Source: JAFGGG01 sp964638895
Lineage (GTDB): Bacteria > Spirochaetota > Spirochaetia > SZUA-6 > RPPD01
Direction: 5' to 3'
Assembly (NCBI GenBank): GCA_964638895.1
Contig: CAZWYY010000054.1
Location: 1 to 26,388 of the forward strand
DNA: 26,388 nucleotides
Shown piece after piece: positions 1-7,166 of the stretch (within the stretch, counting starts at the first letter, position 1; each line of letters starts with the position of its first letter). The translations under genes were made by a program, and so were the position numbers. The notes under the pieces are model-generated. The model made no database searches, was not told the DNA's origin, and worked only from the letters and a program-made list of their open reading frames with translations.

Positions 1-55
1 GCGTGCCGCCATTGAAAGCAAGCTGGAGGCCACGCAGGCGGAGATCAATGAGTAT
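1..55 (+). repeat. Direct repeat copy 1 of a 666-bp-spaced coding repeat
   Basis: Bases 1-55 are identical to 667-721. Similarity continues past base 55 at reduced identity: the protein reads NEYIDSMLKAVEQGK here and NEYLDSMFKALDNGK in the second copy. The spacing of 666 bases keeps the reading frame. The repeat probably extends left of the window. Confidence 0.95.
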
Positions 56-2263
56 ATTGATTCCATGTTAAAGGCCGTGGAGCAGGGGAAAGCGGAGACG
101 CGGCAGAATATGGAACAGCTGGAAGAAGATTTCAAACTGGCCAAGGCCAGGCAGGAGACCGTATCTGCGGAGATGGATGAGTTCAGCAAGAGTGTTGAAG
201 AGAGACTGGGGACCTACGAAGAGGAGGTTGCGTATAAGTTTCAGAAGCTTGAGAACTGCAACGTGGATATCGAGTCGATGGAGAAGTCGCTGCGTGAGTA
301 CATGGGAGGGATTACGGCCAAGATCAAGGCCGATTTTACGGATTTCAACCGGCTGCTGTCGGACGAGCGCAATGCGGAAAAGAGCAAAGCCTCGGAAGAG
401 CTTGAGCAGATAAAGGCGGAGATAGAAAATATCGAATCCGGGGTAAAGGAGCTGAAAGCCAAGGCGTACGAGAACGTATCGGAGAAGCTGGAGGTGCTTG
501 AGGACGGTTTCTTCAGTGATTTCAGGGAACGGGCGGATGCGCTGCGCGACAAGTTTGAGGAGTTCCGGCGGGAGATAAGCCAGCAGGTTGAGCGGATCAG
601 GCTGGAGAGCAGTGAAAGCATAGAGAGTATGGCCGGGGAGATGCTGGAGCAAAAGGAAACCGAGCTGCGTGCCGCCATTGAAAGCAAGCTGGAGGCCACG
701 CAGGCGGAGATCAATGAGTATCTCGACTCAATGTTCAAGGCCCTTGATAACGGGAAGTCCGATGTTCACCGGAATATCGAGCAACTGGAAGAGGATTTTA
801 AGCAGGCAAAACTGCAGCTATCCTCCTACTTTATCGGGGCCAGGGAGGAGGCCGAGCAGTGGCACGAGGAGATCCTGCGTAAATACAAAGACTCGGAACT
901 CGATGTAACCCGCAAACTCTCGGGATTGACCGAAAGCTCGTCATCTACAATCAACACCTTAAAGAAGAATTTCGATGAGCGGCAGCGAACCATAGAGGAG
1001 ATGCTTGAGACAACCTTCGGCACCCTGAAGAAGAATTTTGATGAGGGCCACAGCGAGCTGGCCGGCTTGTTTGAAACCACGTTTAACACGCTGGAGCAGG
1101 AATTTACGAACCGCCATGACAATTCACAGATACGTTTCGAGGACATGTTTAACAGCCTGAAGCAGAATTTTGAAGAGCGTCATCATGAATTGGAAGAATT
1201 GTTCGGAACCACGTTCAATACGCTGGAAAAGAACTTTGAGGAACAGAAGCGTGACCTGATTGAGTCCACAGGAAAAGAAAGGGTGGTCCTGAAGGAAGAA
1301 ATAGCAAAGCTCGTGGAAAAAGCGGCGATTCTGGGTCAGGGGCTGAATGAGATTGAAAAACAGCAGAAGAATTTTGCCGCCCAGACCAAGATATTCGAAC
1401 GGGCGGATACGCTTAAAATCGGGCTTGAGAACGATATCAGCGCCATGAAGAAGGAGCTGGTGAAAATTGCGGCCTATAAAAAGGATATGGAAGCCATCAA
1501 TAAGGAGTTTGTGACCACCAAGAAGCTTATTGACGACGTGTCCGCCAAGGTCAGGGACTTTGTCACCGAAAAGAAACGCATAAACAGCATGGAGACTGAT
1601 TTTAAGCGGCTGATTTCTATTTCCCATGAGATTGACGCCAAGATTGTGAATATAACCACCAACTATGACGCTGTGCAGGAGCTGGAGCTGAAGATGAGGA
1701 CCCTGGAAGAGCTGGAAAAAGACGTGGATACGCGCTACGGACGGCTGGAACAAAAAAAGAAGGTGCTGGACAGCACTACCCAGGGAGTGGATAATAATTT
1801 TCAGAAGCTTACCTCTCTGGATAAATCCTTAAGCGAATTACAGAAGGAGATGAGGGGTATTCCGGTGCTTATCAAGGAGTTGAAAGAAGAGATGAGTGTG
1901 ATCGCCGATAACAAGGAAAAAACAGATCTTGTTGTGGAAAAAATGGCCGGTATAGACAATCTGATTCTGGAGCTGGAAGCCCGCATGGACAAGCTAAACA
2001 TTGCCAGAGAATGGCTGGCCAGGGCCGAGACAAGGCTTGAGCAGGTAAATACCCAGGCCCAGGAGCAGCTGCGCCTGCTGGAAAGCCTTATCAAGGAAGA
2101 GACGGCGCAGGTAAAAAAAGAACGCGGGGCGCCGGGGGCGGACAAGCGACAGACGGTGGTGAAACTTGCTCACCAGGGCTGGTCGGTACAGGAGATCGCC
2201 AGGGCTACCAAGCTTTCAAGGGGTGAGGTCGAACTGATTCTGGAGTTGATTCCGGAGAAATGA
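2..2263 (+). CDS. SpiroCoCo-type large coiled-coil protein, 5' end missing
   Basis: The frame is already open at base 2, so the gene starts before the window; 753 residues are visible. The protein is almost wholly charged alpha-helical coiled coil (E, K, L, Q rich, with essentially no proline until the C-terminal tail). It has two scales of internal repetition: a 222-codon unit (bases 1 and 667) and 22-residue tandem repeats at 956-1252. The last ~45 residues form a compact helix-turn-helix-like module: after a GAPGADKRQ linker comes a stretch with the pattern VVKLAHQGWSVQEIAR and ending RGEVELILEL. Such a tail is common at the C-terminus of bacterial coiled-coil proteins. The architecture and the position just upstream of spiro-SPASM match what I know as the spirochaete SpiroCoCo family. 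Its function is unknown; a cytoskeletal or scaffold role is only inferred. The next gene starts 11 bases after the stop, so they are probably cotranscribed. Confidence 0.8.
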   Translation, partial: RAAIESKLEATQAEINEYIDSMLKAVEQGKAETRQNMEQLEEDFKLAKARQETVSAEMDEFSKSVEERLGTYEEEVAYKFQKLENCNVDIESMEKSLREYMGGITAKIKADFTDFNRLLSDERNAEKSKASEELEQIKAEIENIESGVKELKAKAYENVSEKLEVLEDGFFSDFRERADALRDKFEEFRREISQQVERIRLESSESIESMAGEMLEQKETELRAAIESKLEATQAEINEYLDSMFKALDNGKSDVHRNIEQLEEDFKQAKLQLSSYFIGAREEAEQWHEEILRKYKDSELDVTRKLSGLTESSSSTINTLKKNFDERQRTIEEMLETTFGTLKKNFDEGHSELAGLFETTFNTLEQEFTNRHDNSQIRFEDMFNSLKQNFEERHHELEELFGTTFNTLEKNFEEQKRDLIESTGKERVVLKEEIAKLVEKAAILGQGLNEIEKQQKNFAAQTKIFERADTLKIGLENDISAMKKELVKIAAYKKDMEAINKEFVTTKKLIDDVSAKVRDFVTEKKRINSMETDFKRLISISHEIDAKIVNITTNYDAVQELELKMRTLEELEKDVDTRYGRLEQKKKVLDSTTQGVDNNFQKLTSLDKSLSELQKEMRGIPVLIKELKEEMSVIADNKEKTDLVVEKMAGIDNLILELEARMDKLNIAREWLARAETRLEQVNTQAQEQLRLLESLIKEETAQVKKERGAPGADKRQTVVKLAHQGWSVQEIARATKLSRGEVELILELIPEK
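667..721 (+). repeat. Direct repeat copy 2 (identical to 1-55)
   Basis: This is the second copy of the 55-base exact repeat, in frame within the coiled-coil gene. It is followed by diverged homologous sequence to about base 820, where both copies encode a QLEEDFK motif. Confidence 0.95.
956..1252 (+). repeat. Tandem 66-bp repeats coding for 22-residue units
   Basis: Four full in-frame units start at 956, 1022, 1088 and 1154, with a partial fifth at 1220. The consensus is a TLKKNF start, a charged middle and an ETTFN-like end. The units are clearly homologous but diverged at DNA level. The 22-residue period gives a regular helical repeat with aromatic residues at fixed spacing. Confidence 0.85.
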
Positions 2264-2274
2264 ATCATTTATAG

Positions 2275-3768
2275 ATGAAAAATATCGCGATTGTGAATGG
2301 AATTAATCTTTCCCCGTATGTGTTTGAAAAAATTTACGGGCAAAAGAATTCGCTTGATCTTGTCAAAGACTTTATTACTGGACTGCCTGAAACCGGGCAT
2401 ACCCTGTTTCTGCTTTCCTCGCCCTGTAAGGAGTTAAGCGGATACGATTACACTGTAAAAAAGCAATGGACCATCGGAGACATGCTGCGGGAGATTAAGG
2501 AAAAAGCCGCAGGGTTTGATACCGTTTTTTATTTTTATGCGGATTGTGCACTATTAAATACGGAGATTACCGCGCGTATGTATAAAAACCATGTAACCTA
2601 TTTTGCGGATTACACCTTTGCCGACGGCTACCCCTTCGGGCTTACCCCGGAGATTCTGAAACCGTATATAATCGGTCCCCTGCTTGATCTTCTGGGTGAT
2701 GCCGGGAAGGAAACACCCCGCAGGGACAGCCTGTTCGAGCTGATAAAAAAAGACATCAATTCATTCGATCTGGAAACCGAAATATCTCCCGTTGATCTGC
2801 GTATCCTGCGCGCCGAGTTATACGCAGATCGCAAACGGAACTTTCTCCTCCTTAAGCGTTTGGCGGAAGAGGGGGCGTTCACGGAAATGGACATACTGAA
2901 GAACCTGCAGGAGAACGCGGAGATCCTACGTACCGTGCCCTCGTATTTTCTGCTGCAAACGGTGGAAGGATGCGCCCAGGTGTGTTCATACTGCCCGTAT
3001 CCCAAATTCCATCCGGATATATTGGGCAAAAAAGATGAGCTGCCTGTGGCCGATCTGGAGCTTATGCTGCAGAAAATCAAGGATTTCTGTGAGGACGCGG
3101 TAATTGGGATTTCGCTGTGGGGAGAACACTCTCTTCACAGCCGCGCTTATGAAATACTGGAAATGATATGCGCCATACCCTCATTCGAACTGGTCATTGA
3201 AACCGCGGGTCTGGGTTGGGACACGGCCGCCCTGCGCTCTTTAAGCGGGAATGTACGTGAGCGCTGCCGCTGGATCGTCTCGCTCGACGCCCTGAGCCCT
3301 GAGTTGTACGGCGCGCTGCGCGGGCAGGGGTTTGAAAAGGCCGTGGCCGCGGCCAAAACGCTGCTGGAGCTGTTTCCCGGTAAGGTATACATCCAGGCGG
3401 TACGCATGCAGCAGAATGAGGATGAGCTTGAGAAATTCTACAAGCAATGGAAACTCTCCACCGAAAACATCATTATCCAAAAATACGATTATTTCTGCGG
3501 GTATCTGCCTCAGTACAAGGTTACCGACCTGTCCCCGCTCAAGCGTTTTGCCTGCTGGCACCTGAAGCGCGACATGTGTGTTCTGCTAGACGGAACCGTA
3601 CCCGTGTGCCGGGAGGATGTGGGCAGGGGCTCCGTGATCGGCAACCTGTTGAAGCAGGATCCGGCTTCCATTTGGGACCGCGGAAACGAGTTTTACCTAC
3701 GCCACCTGCGTGAAGACTATCCCGCGATTTGTAAAGAATGCGATGAGTACTATACCTACAATTTTTAA
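2275..3768 (+). CDS. spiro-SPASM radical SAM protein
   Basis: A 497-residue protein. The centre carries the radical SAM cluster motif CAQVCSYC, with C233, C237 and C240 as the CxxxCxxC ligands for the SAM-binding 4Fe-4S cluster. The C-terminus is a SPASM-type auxiliary cluster domain with cysteines at about 427, 435, 445, 486 and 489, which includes the typical LDGTVPVC segment. Residues 1-200 form a separate N-terminal domain with nucleotidyltransferase-like flavour (ADCALL and GYPFGLTPEIL segments), but I cannot assign it. This architecture is the spirochaete-restricted spiro-SPASM family, whose substrate is unknown to me. The start at 2275 follows the upstream stop by 11 bases; the ATG at 2260 hits a stop at once. 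It overlaps the next gene. SPASM enzymes often modify peptides or act on sugars, and the flanking glycan genes favour the latter only weakly. Confidence 0.9.
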   Translation: MKNIAIVNGINLSPYVFEKIYGQKNSLDLVKDFITGLPETGHTLFLLSSPCKELSGYDYTVKKQWTIGDMLREIKEKAAGFDTVFYFYADCALLNTEITARMYKNHVTYFADYTFADGYPFGLTPEILKPYIIGPLLDLLGDAGKETPRRDSLFELIKKDINSFDLETEISPVDLRILRAELYADRKRNFLLLKRLAEEGAFTEMDILKNLQENAEILRTVPSYFLLQTVEGCAQVCSYCPYPKFHPDILGKKDELPVADLELMLQKIKDFCEDAVIGISLWGEHSLHSRAYEILEMICAIPSFELVIETAGLGWDTAALRSLSGNVRERCRWIVSLDALSPELYGALRGQGFEKAVAAAKTLLELFPGKVYIQAVRMQQNEDELEKFYKQWKLSTENIIIQKYDYFCGYLPQYKVTDLSPLKRFACWHLKRDMCVLLDGTVPVCREDVGRGSVIGNLLKQDPASIWDRGNEFYLRHLREDYPAICKECDEYYTYNF

Positions 3769-4708
3769 ACGTCCGCAAATTTCCTATACGGTAATGGGCG
3801 GCGCCCCGAAACCCCGTGTAAGCAAGTATCTTTTTCCGGTTTCGATAGTGATCCTGAACCGTGGGGGCCGGCTGTTCCAGCATGATGTTTTTACCGATCT
3901 TCCGTACAAGGAATCCCTTGAGGTAATATTTGTGGAGGGACCGGATGTGGCTTATGACGTGGAAAATCTCTCCAGGAAGTACCCCCATGTGCGGTTTTTG
4001 CTTCTGCGCGAAAAGTGCACGCCGGGCGAGAAGGTCAACCTGGGTATTGAGGAGGCCATGGCCAAACTTGTCTTTGTGGTCTGGAACGACATGAAAATAT
4101 CTCAAAGCTCCCTCGCCTCCCGCCTCCTGGAAAAGCTGGAAAAACCGGAGGTGCTGTGTACGGTGCCCGTGTTTAAAAATAAAAAGGGAGATACGATTCC
4201 CGCCATCCAAACGCCGGGGTATGTAAGCAACAAACTGAAGATCGTACCCTGGAACCCGCTGCGTGACGGTATGAGAAGTTTGTTCGCCTTCGATTTCTGC
4301 GGTATCTATGACAAGGAAAAATACCGGCTGTGCGGCGGCTATGACGGCGCCATCAAAACCCCTTTCTGGCAAAAGGTGGATTTCGGGTTCAGGGTTTTCC
4401 TGTGGGGCCAAAGCATCATCTGCAATACCGCCCTGCTTTTTCATTATAAATACGAGGTGCCTTTTGAGGAAAACACCGCGGATGAGAGTTACAAGCTGTT
4501 TTACCTGAAAAATCTCTGTGTGGACTTCAGAAGCGACCGTGGGGTGCTGCCCTTCAGGCGTTTCTTTACGTATTTCATTAAATCAGATACGGGAGTTATC
4601 GCTTCGCTTAAAGAGTTTCTCTATATGAAAAAATGGGTGGCACTCAATAAATACCGATTCAGAAGGGACGCAAAGAGTCTAATCGAACTATGGGAAACAC
4701 CGGAGTAG
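3743..4708 (+). CDS. GT2-like (GT-A fold) glycosyltransferase-family protein
   Basis: A 321-residue protein from the ATG at 3743; an in-frame GTG at 3710 would add 11 residues but overlap spiro-SPASM more. The N-terminal segment FPVSIVILNRGG (about 32-43) resembles the first strand of GT-A nucleotide-sugar transferases. VVWNDMKI (about 112-119) sits where the DxD-like metal motif is expected. A later block around 195-222, with GGYDGAIKTPFWQKVDFGFR, resembles the GT2 segment in which an acidic residue and an arginine precede a helix. No signal peptide or membrane helix is seen, so it is probably cytoplasmic. Its stop overlaps the start of the cytidylyltransferase gene by 19 bases, which implies translational coupling. 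Donor and acceptor are unknown. Assignment is from motifs only; a non-catalytic relative is possible. Confidence 0.65.
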   Translation: MSTIPTIFKRPQISYTVMGGAPKPRVSKYLFPVSIVILNRGGRLFQHDVFTDLPYKESLEVIFVEGPDVAYDVENLSRKYPHVRFLLLREKCTPGEKVNLGIEEAMAKLVFVVWNDMKISQSSLASRLLEKLEKPEVLCTVPVFKNKKGDTIPAIQTPGYVSNKLKIVPWNPLRDGMRSLFAFDFCGIYDKEKYRLCGGYDGAIKTPFWQKVDFGFRVFLWGQSIICNTALLFHYKYEVPFEENTADESYKLFYLKNLCVDFRSDRGVLPFRRFFTYFIKSDTGVIASLKEFLYMKKWVALNKYRFRRDAKSLIELWETPE

Positions 4709-5436
4709 TGACGGGAATATTCCTCCAGGCGCGGCTGAGATCAGAGCGCCTGCCCGGAAAGGCCCTGCTGAAGCTTAAGGGCCTGACGGTTATTGAGCAT
4801 GCCATGAGCGCCCTGGGCCTGGTGCGGGCCGATGTGCACGCCCTGCTCACGGACGAGGAGAGTGCGGCGGATCTTGAGAGGTACGCACACAAATGGAATT
4901 TCAAGCTGTTCGCCGGGCCTTCGCTGGACGTGTTAAAACGCTACTGCCTGGCCGCCGAGCGCTTCGGCGTAAGCCGGGTGGTAAGGGCCACGGGAGACAA
5001 CCCGCTGGTATCGGCCGAGCTCACAAGGCTCAACCTGGAGTACCATGAACAAAAAAGGGCGGATTTAAGCAGGTTTAGGGGCGCGCCCCTGGGCACGGGA
5101 GTGGAGGTTGTGGAAACAGGGGCGCTTAACAGGTCCCGCGCCGAATCCGGCGATGTCTATGAACATGAGCACATCACAACCCATATCCTGAGGAACCAAC
5201 AGATATATAAGGTGTATGAACCCCCGTGCCCGGCCGCTTGCCGTCTTCCCCAGGCACGGGTGACCCTTGACACCGTCAAGGATTTTAAAATTTTGGAGGC
5301 CATTTTTACCGCACTCTATAGACATAAGCCCATAGAAACGGTAGAACTTGTAGCATGGCTTACCACACACAGGGAGTTATGGCCGGCCGCGGAACAATAC
5401 ACACAGACGGGAGAATCCTCTTTGTCCCGGCAGTAG
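4690..5436 (+). CDS. SpsF/NeuA-family cytidylyltransferase
   Basis: A 248-residue protein that should activate a sugar (or similar acid) as its CMP derivative. The N-terminal nucleotide-binding signature is LQARLRSERLPGK (residues 12-24), the hallmark of the SpsF/KdsB/NeuA superfamily. It is followed by FAGPSLDVLKRY and VVRATGDNPLV with the metal-binding aspartate at D103. The C-terminal part contains RVTLDTVKDFKILEAIF, typical of SpsF-type proteins. The length is normal for the family. The gene overlaps the upstream glycosyltransferase by 19 bases and the downstream PseG-like gene by 58. The sugar activated cannot be read from sequence; the PseG-like partner makes a nonulosonic acid a reasonable guess. 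Confidence 0.85.
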   Translation: MGNTGVVTGIFLQARLRSERLPGKALLKLKGLTVIEHAMSALGLVRADVHALLTDEESAADLERYAHKWNFKLFAGPSLDVLKRYCLAAERFGVSRVVRATGDNPLVSAELTRLNLEYHEQKRADLSRFRGAPLGTGVEVVETGALNRSRAESGDVYEHEHITTHILRNQQIYKVYEPPCPAACRLPQARVTLDTVKDFKILEAIFTALYRHKPIETVELVAWLTTHRELWPAAEQYTQTGESSLSRQ

Positions 5437-7166
5437 CCGAGGGGGCGGGGACCGGGCATATCAAACGCTGCGCGGCGTTGGCAACACTGGCCCGAGGACG
5501 GGCGTGTTTACTGCTTGCCGCAAGGTATGATCAGCGGGGCATCTTGTTAAGTGCGGCGGAGAGCAGGTATGTTATTGAAAGCCTGCCCGCGGATTCCCGA
5601 TTCAAACTAATAATCATAGACAACCGGGAGAGCCCTCTCCGGCTGCTTTTAGATTTCACCACCGTGGCCCCGGTGATCGGGCTGGATGAGGGCGGGAGGT
5701 TCAGGGACCGTTTCCCTTTTCTCATAGACACCCTGCCCGGACCGCGGTTAAGATGCGCCGCCAACAGGGTGTTCCCCTTTCGATCCTATAAAACCGCCGC
5801 GTGGGGCAAGAAGTTTACATATCCTTTCCGGCGCGTCCTTCTTAGTTTCGGGGGGGAGGACCGTCGGGGCCTGACACAAGTGCTGCTGGGCGCGCTTCTT
5901 AAACATGGAATTTTTTCGGCATCAGACATATCCGTGGTAGAGGGGCCGCTGTTCGAACATACGCATTGGCACAGGGGAGTCAGGGTGTACGCCGGGGTCG
6001 GTGATCTGACGCCGCTGTTTAAGGAGCATGACCTGCTTATTACCCACTTCGGGCTTACCTGCTACGAAGCCCTGGCCTGCGGCATGCCGTTTATCGTCTT
6101 TAATCCCACCGCATACCACAATGCCCTTACCCTGGAGGCAGGTTTCCCCCAGATCGGGGTGGGGAAACCCCGTATAAGGCGCTTGCGCCGGCTCCTGCAA
6201 AACAAAGAACTGTTCAGGCGGCTTGTGACCCTGCCTGAGTCTTCCGGAAGGGTCACCTCCCGCTCGTTACCGGAATACCTGTTTTCCGGTTCGCTTACCG
6301 GTCCGTATGCGTGTCCGTTGTGTAATCGCAGACCGGTGCGTTCCCTGGCCCGTTTTGCGGATAAAAGCTTTTTTCGCTGTTCGCGCTGCGGCATGATCCA
6401 TGCCCTTCATTTCCGGACGGGCGGGCCGGAGTATGACAGGGAATACTTTTTTTCCCACTACCGGCGGCGGTACGGCAGAACGTATCTTGAGGATTTTGAC
6501 TCAATCCGGAAAAACGGGGAAGGCCGCCTTGCGGTTATTATGAGTCTTCTGGGAAACAGTGAAAATATGCGGCTTCTGGATATAGGCTGCGCATACGGCC
6601 CGTTCCTCAAGGCGGCCGCAATGCAGGGTATGCGGGCTCAGGGCGCGGATATCAGCGCCGCCGCGGTACGCCACGTTAAAAACAAGCTGGGCATGCCCTG
6701 CACCCGCATGGATTTTCAGAATCCCTCCCCGGGATTTATAAGAAAATATAAACACGCCTTTGACGCGGTAAGCCTGTGGTATGTCATCGAACATTTTCAA
6801 AAACCGCAAAAAGCGCTGAAAAACATCAGTTTGCTGCTGAGGCCGGGCGGGGTGCTGGCCTTTTCCACCCCCTCCGCCGCAGGGATCTCGGCAAAAAAGA
6901 ACCTGCGCCTTTTTTTGCAGGCCAGCCCGGCCGATCACTACACGGTGTGGAGTCCGGCGCGCGTCAGAAAACAGCTGGCCGCGTACGGATTCACGGTAAA
7001 AAAAATAAGGATTACCGGGCATCATGCCGAGCGTTTTTTCAGGCCGAAAGGTTCCGCCGGCGGCGTGGGAAAGATACGGGGTATGATGTTTACTCTGTTG
7101 AGTAAGCTTTTAAGACTGGGCGATACCTTTGAGGTTTACGCAGTAAAAATAGGTGATGTGGTATGA
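5379..7166 (+). CDS. Fusion: PseG/GT-B-like domain, zinc ribbon, SAM methyltransferase
   Basis: A 595-residue three-domain protein from the ATG at 5379, which has GGGAG just upstream; the ATG at 5355 would overlap the previous gene by 82 bases. Residues ~12-290 resemble PseG, the UDP-sugar hydrolase of pseudaminate synthesis, with GTGHIKRC near the start (H27 in the place of the catalytic His) and a TCYEALACGMPFIVFNP segment like the MurG/PseG C-terminal nucleotide-binding loop. Residues 312-337 carry two cysteine pairs, CPLC and CSRC, a zinc-ribbon pattern often found just before class I methyltransferases. Residues ~400-570 are a Methyltransf_11/23-type domain with LLDIGCAYG (motif I, glycine-rich SAM loop) and LLRPGGVLAFSTP. 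Likely role: release or transfer of a nucleotide-linked sugar and methylation of the product. The fusion is unusual. The stop overlaps the ATP-grasp start as ATGA. Confidence 0.75.
   Translation: MAGRGTIHTDGRILFVPAVAEGAGTGHIKRCAALATLARGRACLLLAARYDQRGILLSAAESRYVIESLPADSRFKLIIIDNRESPLRLLLDFTTVAPVIGLDEGGRFRDRFPFLIDTLPGPRLRCAANRVFPFRSYKTAAWGKKFTYPFRRVLLSFGGEDRRGLTQVLLGALLKHGIFSASDISVVEGPLFEHTHWHRGVRVYAGVGDLTPLFKEHDLLITHFGLTCYEALACGMPFIVFNPTAYHNALTLEAGFPQIGVGKPRIRRLRRLLQNKELFRRLVTLPESSGRVTSRSLPEYLFSGSLTGPYACPLCNRRPVRSLARFADKSFFRCSRCGMIHALHFRTGGPEYDREYFFSHYRRRYGRTYLEDFDSIRKNGEGRLAVIMSLLGNSENMRLLDIGCAYGPFLKAAAMQGMRAQGADISAAAVRHVKNKLGMPCTRMDFQNPSPGFIRKYKHAFDAVSLWYVIEHFQKPQKALKNISLLLRPGGVLAFSTPSAAGISAKKNLRLFLQASPADHYTVWSPARVRKQLAAYGFTVKKIRITGHHAERFFRPKGSAGGVGKIRGMMFTLLSKLLRLGDTFEVYAVKIGDVV

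Noticed and set aside
68..652. Minus-strand open frame of 194 codons
   Set aside because: It lies wholly inside the coiled-coil gene and is Leu/Pro/His rich in the way typical of antisense to Glu/Lys-rich coding sequence.
956..1252. Evenly spaced repeats considered as a CRISPR array
   Set aside because: The repeats are adjacent without spacers, keep an open reading frame and encode similar peptides, so they are coding tandem repeats.
3539..4444. Minus-strand open frame of 301 codons
   Set aside because: Antisense to the end of spiro-SPASM and the glycosyltransferase gene; no recognisable domain, while the plus-strand frames have clear motifs.
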